64,000 bases of DNA from Mesorhizobium sp. NZP2077. Lineage in GTDB: Bacteria > Pseudomonadota > Alphaproteobacteria > Rhizobiales > Rhizobiaceae. Shown in pieces: positions 56,518-64,000 of the stretch. Where the stretch lies: positions 1,866,001 to 1,930,000 of the forward strand of contig NZ_CP051293.1 of NCBI RefSeq assembly GCF_013170805.1. The letters are read 5' to 3'. The position numbers were made by a program, and so were the translations under genes. The notes beneath the pieces were generated by a model. That model did no database searches, was not told the DNA's origin, and saw only the letters and a list, made by a program, of their open reading frames with translations. Numbering within the stretch: position 1 is the first letter of the stretch; the number at the start of each line of letters is the position of its first letter.

Positions 56518-57690
56518 ATGTCCAAGCTGATCTCCAAATGGAACTACCCCACCACCGTCCGCTTCGGCGCCGGCCGCATCAAGGAACTGCCCGAGGTGCT
56601 GGCAGCGACCGGTATCAAGCGGCCCCTGTTCGTCACCGATCCCGGCCTGGCAAAATTGCCGGTCGTAGCCTCGACACTGAAGATTCTCGACGAGGCCAAG
56701 GTGCCCTATGGCGTGTTCTCGGAAGTGAAGCCGAACCCGGTCGATTCCAACCTGACCGCCGGCATCGCCGTGTTCAAGAAGGGCAAGCATGACGGCGTCA
56801 TCGCTTTTGGTGGTGGCTCGGCGCTCGATCTGGGCAAGCTGATAGCCTTCCAGGCCGGGCAGACGCGGCCGGTCTGGGATTTCGAGGATGTCGACGACTG
56901 GTGGACGCGCGCCAATTCCGATGCGATCGCGCCGATCATCGCCGTGCCGACCACGGCCGGCACCGGATCGGAAGTCGGCCGCGCCGGCGTCATCACCAAT
57001 GAGGCAACGCATACCAAGAAGGTCATCTTCCATCCGAAGCTGCTGCCGGCGATCGTTATCGCGGACCCGGAACTGTCGGTTGGCATGCCAAGCTTCATCA
57101 CCGCCGGCACCGGCATGGACGCGCTTGCCCATTGCCTCGAGGCTTATTGCGCGCCGGGCTATCACCCGATGGCCGACGGCATTGCGGTGGAAGGTGTCCG
57201 TCTGGTGTTCGAGAACCTGCCGAAGGCCTACGCCAACGGCAAGGACCTCGTCGCGCGCGCTCATATGATGAGCGCGGCGGCGATGGGGGCGGCCGCCTTC
57301 CAGAAGGGGCTCGGCGCCATCCACTCGCTGTCGCATCCGATCGGTGCGCTCTATGACACCCATCACGGCATGACCAATGCGGTGTTCATGCCCTATGTGC
57401 TGGCCTTCAACCGTGACTCCATCGAGGAGCGCATTGCCCGGCTCGCCGCCTATTGCGGCATCAAGGGTGGCTTCGACGGCTTCGCCAAGGCGATCATCAA
57501 GCTGCGCAAGGATTTGAAGGTGCCGCACGCCCTGCCGGGCCTGATCAAGGGGCTCGACATGGACAAGAAGCGCAAGGCGCTGATCGCCGACATGGCGGTG
57601 GTCGATCCGACAGCTGGCGGCAACCCGGTGAAGCTGACCAAGAAGGCGGCGCTGACCTTGCTCGAAAACGCCATCGCCGGCACGGTGTGA
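56518..57690 (+). CDS. Iron-containing alcohol dehydrogenase
   Basis: 390-residue group III ADH: GVIAFGGGSALDLGK (NAD site), PTTAGTGSEVGRAGVI, TAGTGMDALAHCLEAY and IHSLSHPIGALYDTHHG carrying the Asp/His metal ligands. Converts an alcohol to an aldehyde or the reverse. Placed 18 bp after the ALDH, so the pair could take an alcohol through to the acid. Confidence 0.93.
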   Translation: MSKLISKWNYPTTVRFGAGRIKELPEVLAATGIKRPLFVTDPGLAKLPVVASTLKILDEAKVPYGVFSEVKPNPVDSNLTAGIAVFKKGKHDGVIAFGGGSALDLGKLIAFQAGQTRPVWDFEDVDDWWTRANSDAIAPIIAVPTTAGTGSEVGRAGVITNEATHTKKVIFHPKLLPAIVIADPELSVGMPSFITAGTGMDALAHCLEAYCAPGYHPMADGIAVEGVRLVFENLPKAYANGKDLVARAHMMSAAAMGAAAFQKGLGAIHSLSHPIGALYDTHHGMTNAVFMPYVLAFNRDSIEERIARLAAYCGIKGGFDGFAKAIIKLRKDLKVPHALPGLIKGLDMDKKRKALIADMAVVDPTAGGNPVKLTKKAALTLLENAIAGTV

Positions 57691-57933
57691 GCCGTTTTCG
57701 GCGCAGGAAATTGATTTGGAAAAGGGGTAGAAAACCAAGGGGGAGGGATGACGGGCAAGGCAGAAACTAGTTAGCCGGAAAAAGAATCGCGTGGCGATTG
57801 CTACAACCGGTTAAAAAGAGTTTACTTTTTCGTACTGCGAGCACCCGGTTTCACAAAGCTTTCATCTGGCTGTCACATGAAAACGATACCGGATCGCAGG
57901 CGTCCAACGGCGTCAGTTCAACGGAGAGAACAC

Positions 57934-59040
57934 ATGTTCAAATTCACGGGGAAAGTACTTTCCCTTTCGGCCGCGACCCTGATGGTGTCGTCGGTGATTT
58001 CGTCCGCGGCTTCGCTGGACGATCTCGTCAAGGCCGCCAAGGCCGAAGGCCAGCTCACCACGATCGCTTTGCCGCATGACTGGTGCGGCTACGGCGACGT
58101 CATCGCCGGCTTCAAGGCGAAGTATCCGGAAATCGCCATCAACGAGCTCAACCCCGATGCCGGTTCCGGCGACGAGGTCGAGGCGATCAAGGCCAACAAG
58201 GACAACAAGGGCCCGCAGGCTCCCGACGTCATCGACGTCGGCCTGTCGTTTGGCCCGACCGCCAAGGCCGCTGGCTTGCTGATGCCTTACAAGGTGTCAA
58301 CCTGGGACTCGATCCCGGACAGCGCCAAGGATGCCGATGGCGCCTGGTACGGCGACTATTACGGCGTTCTGTCGTTCATGGTGAACAAGGACCTGATCAA
58401 GGAATCGCCGAAGGACTGGGCTGATCTCCTGAAGCCGGAATTCGCCAACGCGGTTGCCGTCGCCGGTGACCCGCGCGCTTCGAACCAGGCCATCCAGGCG
58501 GTCTACGCCTCCGGCCTGTCGACGGGCGCTGCTGCTGGTGAAGCCGCCGGCACCGCTGGCCTCGACTTCTTCAAGAAGCTCAACGCCGCCGGCAATTTCG
58601 TGCCGGTCGTCGGCAAGCCCGCTACGCTCGCCCAGGGCCAGACCCCGATCCTGATCAACTGGGATTACAACGCTCTTGCTGGCCGCGACACGCTGAAGGG
58701 CAACCCGCCCGTCGACGTGATCGTGCCGAAGACGGGCGTCGTCGCAGGCGTCTACGTGCAGGCGATCAGCGCCTTCGCGCCGCATCCGAACGCTGCCAAG
58801 CTCTGGATGGAATACCTCTATTCCGACGAAGGCCAGATCGGCTGGCTGAAGGGCTATTGCCACCCGATCCGCTTCAACGATCTCGCCAAGAACGGCAAGA
58901 TCCCGGCGGATGTGCTGGCCAAGCTGCCTCCGGCTGAATCCTATGCCGCCGCCGCGTTCCCGACGCTCGACGAGCAGGGCAAGGCCAAGGAAGTTATCAG
59001 CAAGAACTGGGACGCCGTTGTCGGTGCCAACGTCAAGTAA
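57934..59040 (+). CDS. ABC importer periplasmic binding protein
   Basis: 368-residue extracellular solute-binding protein of the Fe3+/spermidine-putrescine type (SBP family 1/6-like). A signal peptide follows ATG 57934 (GGAGAGAA upstream). The mature part begins SLDDLVKAAKAEGQLTTIAL, with PDVIDVGLSFGPTAKAAGLL and GWLKGYCHPIRFNDL. The two permeases and ATPase follow in order. Substrate not determinable; location suggests an amine or related compound. Confidence 0.88.
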   Translation: MFKFTGKVLSLSAATLMVSSVISSAASLDDLVKAAKAEGQLTTIALPHDWCGYGDVIAGFKAKYPEIAINELNPDAGSGDEVEAIKANKDNKGPQAPDVIDVGLSFGPTAKAAGLLMPYKVSTWDSIPDSAKDADGAWYGDYYGVLSFMVNKDLIKESPKDWADLLKPEFANAVAVAGDPRASNQAIQAVYASGLSTGAAAGEAAGTAGLDFFKKLNAAGNFVPVVGKPATLAQGQTPILINWDYNALAGRDTLKGNPPVDVIVPKTGVVAGVYVQAISAFAPHPNAAKLWMEYLYSDEGQIGWLKGYCHPIRFNDLAKNGKIPADVLAKLPPAESYAAAAFPTLDEQGKAKEVISKNWDAVVGANVK

Positions 59041-59104
59041 GATTTGAAAATCCACCGGGCGGTCGCGAGGCCGCCCGCCCTCCCTCGAAGACGGTAGCCG
59101 GCGC

Positions 59105-60022
59105 ATGACCGATCTCTCGCTTTCAAATCGAACGATTGCCTCGAAGCCCGCGCCGCCGAACGCGGCAACCGCATTCCGCTTCCCGACGCAATGGATCGGT
59201 GTGGCGCCGTTCTTCATTTTCACCATCATGTTCCTGATCCTGCCGACGCTTTATCTTGTCGTTGGTGCCTTTCAAGACGGGGACGGCCACCTGACGCTGG
59301 ACAACCTCCTGCAGCTGGTGAGCGACCCGTCCATCAGCAATGCCTACTGGGTTTCGATCAAGATCAGTTTCTGGTCGGCCATCATCGGGGCATTTGCCGG
59401 CCTAGCGCTTGCTATCGCCATCGTGCGCGGCGGCCTCCCCAACTGGATACGGTCGGCGACCCTGACATTCTCTGGCGTGGCCTCTAACTTCGCCGGCTTG
59501 CCACTCGCCTTCGCGTTTATAGCAACGCTCGGCCGCGTCGGTATTGTGACGGCGCTCCTGCGTGACGTGTTCAACCTCAACATCTATGCGATGGGGTTCA
59601 ATTTCCTGACCACGGCCGGGCTGATCGTGGTTTACCTGTTCTTCCAGATTCCGCTGATGGTGGTCATCATCGTGCCGGCAATCGACGGTTTGAAGAAGGA
59701 ATGGGGCGAGGCGGCCGCCACACTCGGTGCCACCCAGGCGCAGTACTGGCGCATGGTGGTCATACCGGTGTTGTGGCCAAGCTTTCTCGGCACGGTCATC
59801 CTGCTGTTCGCCAATTCCTTCGGCGCCATTGCCACGGCTTATGCGTTTGCCGGCCCGGCGCTCAACATCGTGCCCATCAAGCTGTATTCGCAGATCAATG
59901 GCGACGTGCTGCACAACCCGCAACTCGGCTATGCCATCGCCTTCGGCATGATCGTCATCACGGGCTTGGCCAATGTCTTCTACATCTGGTTCCGGACGCG
60001 TTCTGAGAGGTGGCTCAAATGA
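59105..60022 (+). CDS. ABC importer permease 1
   Basis: 305-residue inner-membrane permease of the spermidine/putrescine-Fe3+ class (BPD_transp_1), six TM helices, with the coupling-helix motif EWGEAAATLGATQAQYWRMV (EAA loop). N-terminal APPNAATAFRFPTQWIGVAP is cytoplasmic. Its stop overlaps the second permease start by four bases (ATGA). Confidence 0.92.
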   Translation: MTDLSLSNRTIASKPAPPNAATAFRFPTQWIGVAPFFIFTIMFLILPTLYLVVGAFQDGDGHLTLDNLLQLVSDPSISNAYWVSIKISFWSAIIGAFAGLALAIAIVRGGLPNWIRSATLTFSGVASNFAGLPLAFAFIATLGRVGIVTALLRDVFNLNIYAMGFNFLTTAGLIVVYLFFQIPLMVVIIVPAIDGLKKEWGEAAATLGATQAQYWRMVVIPVLWPSFLGTVILLFANSFGAIATAYAFAGPALNIVPIKLYSQINGDVLHNPQLGYAIAFGMIVITGLANVFYIWFRTRSERWLK

Positions 60023-60810
60023 AGTCGGGAAAATTCTGGGCTTGGGTCGTTTTCGCCCTTAGCGCGGCATATTTCTTCATTCCTCTGCTCGCGACGTTCG
60101 AGTTTTCGCTGCGCCTGCGGCGCGGCGTCCATTCCTTCGACGCCTATCAGATCGTGCTGGGCGACCCACGGTTCCAGGCAACGTTCATGTATTCGGTGAT
60201 TGCCGCGATCTTCACCATCATCCTGGGTGTGCTGGTCGTGGTGCCGGCAGCCTACTGGATCCGGCTGCGGCTACCGCAATTGCGACCAATCGTGGAATTC
60301 ATCACGCTGCTACCGCTGGTCATCCCGGCCATCGTTATCGTCTTCGGCTATATCAGGATGTACGGCTCGAATTCGCCTTTGCCGTTCCTTGCCAGCGATC
60401 TGGGCGCCAGCGCCTTGCTGGTGATCGGCTATGCGACGCTGTCGCTGCCCTATATGTACCGCGCGGTCGATACCGGACTTCGCACCATCGACGTGCGCAC
60501 TTTGACCGAAGCGGCGCAGATACTTGGTGCCGGCTGGTCGACGATCATCACAAGGGTTATCCTGCCCAATGTGCTGATCGCGGTGTTGTCGGGGGCGTTT
60601 CTGACCTTCGCGATCGTTATCGGCGAGTTCACCATGGCAAGCCTGCTCAACCGGCCGGCCTTTGGGCCCTACCTGCAGAACATCGGCGCCAACCGCGCCT
60701 ATGAGCCGGCGGCGCTTGCCATCATCGCCTTCGCCATCACCTGGGGCTGCATGTCGCTGATCCAGATTCTGTCCCGCTTCGCGCCGAAATCGGCGAACCG
60801 CCCGAATTGA
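60019..60810 (+). CDS. ABC importer permease 2
   Basis: 263-residue permease, PotC-like, six TM helices, EAA loop TLTEAAQILGAGWSTIITRV. The ATG at 60019 (GAGAGG upstream) gives an ATGA overlap with permease 1; a GTG three codons earlier is the alternative. Followed by the ATPase after a 14-bp gap. Confidence 0.92.
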   Translation: MKSGKFWAWVVFALSAAYFFIPLLATFEFSLRLRRGVHSFDAYQIVLGDPRFQATFMYSVIAAIFTIILGVLVVVPAAYWIRLRLPQLRPIVEFITLLPLVIPAIVIVFGYIRMYGSNSPLPFLASDLGASALLVIGYATLSLPYMYRAVDTGLRTIDVRTLTEAAQILGAGWSTIITRVILPNVLIAVLSGAFLTFAIVIGEFTMASLLNRPAFGPYLQNIGANRAYEPAALAIIAFAITWGCMSLIQILSRFAPKSANRPN

Positions 60811-60824
60811 TCGAGAGAAAAGCC

Positions 60825-61889
60825 ATGGTCGAGCCATTCCTGTCCATCCAGCATGTGCGAAAGTCCTACGGCACCAACACCGTGGTCCAGGATTTCAGCC
60901 TCGATGTCGCACCAGGCGAGTTCGTCTCGTTCCTCGGACCATCAGGTTGCGGCAAGACGACGGTGCTGCGCATGGTCGCCGGTTTCGAGGAGCCGTCGGG
61001 CGGCAAGATCGTGGTCGGTGGCAAGGACATCACCAGGCTGAAGCCCAACCAGCGCAATGTCGGCATGGTGTTCCAGGCCTATGCGCTGTTTCCGAACCTG
61101 ACGGTGGCGCAGAACATCGCCTTCGGGCTGAAGGTGGGCGGCATGAACAAGCCCGATGCTGACCGGCGCGTCGCCGAGATGCTCGACATCATCAAGCTGC
61201 CGCAGATGGCTGATCGCTACCCCTACCAGCTCTCGGGCGGCCAGCAGCAGCGTATCGCACTGGCGCGTGCGATCGCGCCGAAACCGAAGCTGTTGCTGCT
61301 CGACGAACCGCTGTCGGCGCTCGATGCAAAGGTGCGCGTGTCGTTGCGTGAGGAAATCCGTTCGATTCAGAAGAAGCTCGACATCACAACCATCTTCGTT
61401 ACCCACGATCAGGAAGAAGCGCTGTCGATCTCCGACCGCATCGCGGTGATGTATGGCGGCAAGGCGGAGCAGGTTGGTACGCCGTTCGAGATCTACAACC
61501 GCCCGGCAACCAAGTTCGTCGCCAATTTCGTCGGCACACTGAATGTGCTGGAGGGCACCGTCACCGACGCAGCTGCTGGCACGGTGCGGGTCAACTCCGA
61601 ACAGGTCTCGCTCAAGGGCAAGCTCAACGGCTCGAAGTCCGGCGACACGCTGTCGCTGGCGCTCAGGCCAGAAGCCATTTCGCTCGGCCGTCAGCCTGGC
61701 CGCGACTCCAGCCTGTCGGGCGAAATCTCCGAAGTGCACTTCCTCGGTTCGGTGATCCGTGTTCGCGTCGGCATCGGCGGCAACACGGTGTCGCTCGACA
61801 CGTTCAACAGCCCGGCCACACCGCCACCGGCTGTCGGCGAAAAGGCCGAGATTTCGTTTTCATCGAGCGATATGCTGGTGCTGCATTAA
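60825..61889 (+). CDS. ABC importer ATPase
   Basis: 354-residue ATPase of the PotA/FbpC type: Walker A GPSGCGKTT, signature LSGGQQQRIALARA, Walker B LLLLDEPLSALD, H-loop FVTHDQEEAL, and a C-terminal TOBE-like regulatory domain (LRPEAISLG). The ATG at 60825 is preceded by GAGAG. Completes the SBP-permease-permease-ATPase importer. Confidence 0.94.
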   Translation: MVEPFLSIQHVRKSYGTNTVVQDFSLDVAPGEFVSFLGPSGCGKTTVLRMVAGFEEPSGGKIVVGGKDITRLKPNQRNVGMVFQAYALFPNLTVAQNIAFGLKVGGMNKPDADRRVAEMLDIIKLPQMADRYPYQLSGGQQQRIALARAIAPKPKLLLLDEPLSALDAKVRVSLREEIRSIQKKLDITTIFVTHDQEEALSISDRIAVMYGGKAEQVGTPFEIYNRPATKFVANFVGTLNVLEGTVTDAAAGTVRVNSEQVSLKGKLNGSKSGDTLSLALRPEAISLGRQPGRDSSLSGEISEVHFLGSVIRVRVGIGGNTVSLDTFNSPATPPPAVGEKAEISFSSSDMLVLH

Positions 61890-61971
61890 GCGTTGCCACG
61901 GTTGTCACGTAACTGCCAAGCATCGCGACTTTGGCACTGCCAATCGCCTTGTTCGGTCGCTACGATAGGCG

Positions 61972-63525
61972 ATGGCTCTTTTCGAACTGACCCTTATCCT
62001 GCTTTTGACCGCCGTTGCATTGACGGCGCTGTCGCGACGGCTGGAGATCCCTTATCCGTCCCTGCTGGCCTTGGCCGGGGTAGGGATCGCCTTCGTGCCT
62101 GGCGCGCCAATGATCGAAATCGATCCGGAACTGGCGCTTGCCCTGTTCATCGCGCCGGTGCTTCTCGACGCCGCCTATGACACGTCGCTGCGCGACCTGA
62201 AGCGCTACCGGCTGTCGTTGCTGCTGCTGGCGCTTGGCGCCGTCGTCTTCACCACTGTCGTGGTTGCCTTCGTCGGCTGGAAGATGGCCGGCCTGCCGAT
62301 CGCGGCGGCAATCGCCCTCGGCGCCATCGTCGCGCCGCCGGATGCGGTGGCGGCATCCGCCGTGCTCGGGCAATTCAAGGTGCCGCACCGCATCACGGCC
62401 ATCCTGCAGGGCGAGAGCCTGCTCAACGATGCCACCGCGCTCTTGATCTACCGCCTGGCGGTTTCGGCGGCGCTGGGCTCGATCATGCTGAGCAACGCCA
62501 TTCCGACGATCCTGTTGTCGACCATAGGCAGCCTGATCGCCGGCTATGTGCTTGGCCGCCTCTCGCTGCTGACGCTCGCAAGGATAGAGGATGCGGCGAG
62601 CAGCACGGTGGTGCAATTCGCTGGAACTTTCGGGGTCTGGATCCTGGCCGACAAGCTCGGCCTTTCGGCCATCATCACCATCGTCGTCTACGCCATGACC
62701 CTCGCGCGCAGGGCGCCACGCCTAGTGTCGGCCAGGCGGCGCGTCAGCACCTATTCGGTCTGGGAATCGGCAGTGTTCGTGCTCAATGTGCTGGCTTTCG
62801 TGCTGATGGGCCTGCAGGCGCGGTCGATCGTCGGCCGGCTTTCGGGCGAAGGGCAAGGCCAGGCCTTTCTTTTTGCCGCGACGGTGCTGGTTGTCGTCAT
62901 CGTCGCACGCCTCGTCTGGGTGGCGAGTTACGTTGCGATCATCCGGTGGTTTTCCCGCTTCGGTGGCGAGGACGTAAGGCGGGATGCGCCGACATTGGGC
63001 GGTGCCGTGCTCGTCGGCTGGTGCGGTATGCGCGGGCTGGTGACCCTGGTGGTGGCTATTGCGCTGCCGGCCGGCTTTCCAGGCCGCGATCCGATCGTGC
63101 TTGCGGCTTTCGCGGTGGTCCTGGGCACGCTGGTGCTGCAGGGGATGACCCTCAAGCCGCTGCTGCGGATACTCAACTTCCCGCGGGATACGACTGTTGA
63201 TCGCGAGGTGGCGCAGGCGCGCGTTGCCGTCATGCAGGCAGCACTCGATGTGTTGAGCCGCAAGACATCGGCCGCGGCGGCTGTCGTGCGCGAGCAGTAC
63301 GAGGCCCAACGCGTCATTGCGGAAAACCCGGAGGACGCACAGGCTGCAACCGAATACGACCGGTTGCGCCTCTATGCCATCAACCGCCAGCGCGACACGC
63401 TGGAGGAACTGCGCCGCAACGGCACGATCGGCGATGAAGCCTACCACCGGCTGGAGGAGGAGATCGACTGGGCGGAACTGGCGGCGTCTCCGGCGGGCCG
63501 GTTCCAGCCGCTGACGACCTACTAG
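61972..63525 (+). CDS. CPA1-family Na+/H+ antiporter
   Basis: 517-residue antiporter with about 12 TM helices: ALFIAPVLLDAAYDTSLRDL, AIVAPPDAVAASAVL (the critical PPDA region), GESLLNDATALLIY (the N-D motif in TM5) and GWCGMRGLVTLVVAIALP. The C-terminal cytoplasmic part (about 120 residues) is helical and charged, as in bacterial NhaP/YjcE-like proteins. It exchanges Na+ or K+ for H+ across the inner membrane. Confidence 0.93.
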   Translation: MALFELTLILLLTAVALTALSRRLEIPYPSLLALAGVGIAFVPGAPMIEIDPELALALFIAPVLLDAAYDTSLRDLKRYRLSLLLLALGAVVFTTVVVAFVGWKMAGLPIAAAIALGAIVAPPDAVAASAVLGQFKVPHRITAILQGESLLNDATALLIYRLAVSAALGSIMLSNAIPTILLSTIGSLIAGYVLGRLSLLTLARIEDAASSTVVQFAGTFGVWILADKLGLSAIITIVVYAMTLARRAPRLVSARRRVSTYSVWESAVFVLNVLAFVLMGLQARSIVGRLSGEGQGQAFLFAATVLVVVIVARLVWVASYVAIIRWFSRFGGEDVRRDAPTLGGAVLVGWCGMRGLVTLVVAIALPAGFPGRDPIVLAAFAVVLGTLVLQGMTLKPLLRILNFPRDTTVDREVAQARVAVMQAALDVLSRKTSAAAAVVREQYEAQRVIAENPEDAQAATEYDRLRLYAINRQRDTLEELRRNGTIGDEAYHRLEEEIDWAELAASPAGRFQPLTTY

Positions 63526-63735
63526 CGCCAAATTCAGGCCATCGCCATTTGCGGGGCGCTCCCGGCGTTTTCCGGCGCGCGGAGGATACCGAAGCGGTAA
63601 GGAATCGGTGCATGATCGCGTAGCAAGGGCAGGGGGACGCCTCTGGCATAATACCAACGGTCTTGGCTGCTGACTCTTTTGTGATTTTGGCCGATTTGCG
63701 CGCCGTGATTCCCTATTGCCGAAGGAGATTCGGCG
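63526..63735. other. Intergenic segment before the IS630 transposase
   Basis: 210 bp containing the presumed left end of the insertion element and its promoter. On the minus strand, 63534 to about 63640 could encode a short C-terminal tail (IPYRFGILRAPENAGSAPQM...) ending in TGA, possibly the remnant of a gene cut by the insertion. I cannot name it, and terminal inverted repeats cannot be fixed without the right end. Confidence 0.35.
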
Positions 63736-64000
63736 ATGGGATCAGCGGTGAAGTTGCGGACGAACTTTTCGGCGGGGGAGCTTCGCCGTCTTGCCCGGAA
63801 CTCAAAGGATGTGCGCCAGAGCAGCCGGCTGTTGTCGATCGCAGCGGTTCTGGACGGCATGAGCCGGGCCGATGCGGCCCGGATCGGCGGGATGGATCGC
63901 CAGACGCTACGCGACTGGGTGCATCGGTTCAACACGGCCGGCCCCGATGGTCTTGTGGACCAATGGGCGCCGGGACCAGCGTCCCGGCTGTCGCATGAGC
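63736..64000 (+). mobile_element. IS630-family transposase, N-terminal part (runs off the window)
   Basis: From ATG 63736 (AAGGAG upstream) the frame stays open to the window edge: MGSAVKLRTNFSAGELRRLA, then SRLLSIAAVLDGMSRADAAR and GGMDRQTLRDWVHRFNTAGP. This is the N-terminal helix-turn-helix of IS630-type transposases common in rhizobia. The DDE catalytic domain lies beyond the window. Whether the element is intact cannot be judged. Confidence 0.88.

Noticed and set aside
55087..57738. 883-codon minus-strand open frame opposite the ALDH and iron ADH genes
   Set aside because: It mirrors two well-supported plus-strand genes; its translation is Arg/Asp/His-rich with no recognisable domain, as expected from the complementary strand of high-GC codons.

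Overview
This is a gene-dense, GC-rich stretch of an alphaproteobacterial chromosome, most likely from Mesorhizobium or a close relative. The indicators are rhizobial families (DUF982, DUF992, DUF6894), a heterotetrameric sarcosine oxidase operon, a composite palindromic intergenic repeat of a type I associate with Mesorhizobium, and an IS630-type transposase. The species assignment is inference. No rRNA operon, CRISPR array, phage or replication origin was seen, and there is one tRNA (Ser, GGA).

Layout. (1) 1-10224: nucleoside uptake and salvage. The window opens in the end of adenosine deaminase, followed by uracil phosphoribosyltransferase. On the minus strand lie thymidine phosphorylase, purine nucleoside phosphorylase, cytidine deaminase, two permeases and the ATPase of a BMP-type nucleoside importer, with its binding protein slightly apart. 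(2) 10437-16565: MsrA, membrane proteins, tRNA-Ser next to a methyltransferase of atypical composition, small rhizobial proteins, a Crp/Fnr regulator and a DUF892 protein. (3) 16628-25889: an unusual intergenic segment bounded by perfect 43-bp repeats and carrying a DUF982 pseudogene, then the high-affinity potassium system kdpFABC-DE with two extra tiny membrane ORFs. (4) 25912-32033: MFS transporter, two DUF992 secreted paralogues, TPR lipoprotein, ribosomal protein S21, SET-domain protein, SDR and YrdB-like membrane protein. (5) 32234-39665: sarcosine oxidase soxBDAG, then ThuA and a Gfo/Idh/MocA oxidoreductase. (6) 39716-46491: a CoA-ester cluster with MaoC hydratase, APH-type kinase, two SDRs, an ACAD10/11-type acyl-CoA dehydrogenase, an MDR dehydrogenase and a TetR regulator. 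It looks like the split form of the phosphorylation-elimination route for 4-hydroxyacyl-CoAs. (7) 46709-50073: a four-gene overlapping cassette (GT87, GT2, YdjC deacetylase, GtrA), a plausible lipid-linked amino-sugar pathway. (8) 50210-61889: RpiR regulator divergent from an N-formylglutamate-amidohydrolase-like enzyme, an APC permease, a glutamine-synthetase-like ligase, ALDH, iron-dependent ADH and a complete ABC importer; together these suggest gamma-glutamylation-based catabolism of an amine or amino alcohol. (9) 61972-64000: a CPA1 Na+/H+ antiporter and the start of an IS630 element running off the right edge.

Many genes sit in translationally coupled pairs with ATGA-type overlaps (kdp, sox, the CoA-ester cluster, the glycosyltransferase cassette, both ABC systems). 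Several starts are non-ATG and were chosen from Shine-Dalgarno spacing. The best candidates for something undescribed are clusters 6, 7 and 8, the small extra Kdp peptides and the repeat-bounded segment upstream of kdp. Their chemistry is inferred from family and context only.
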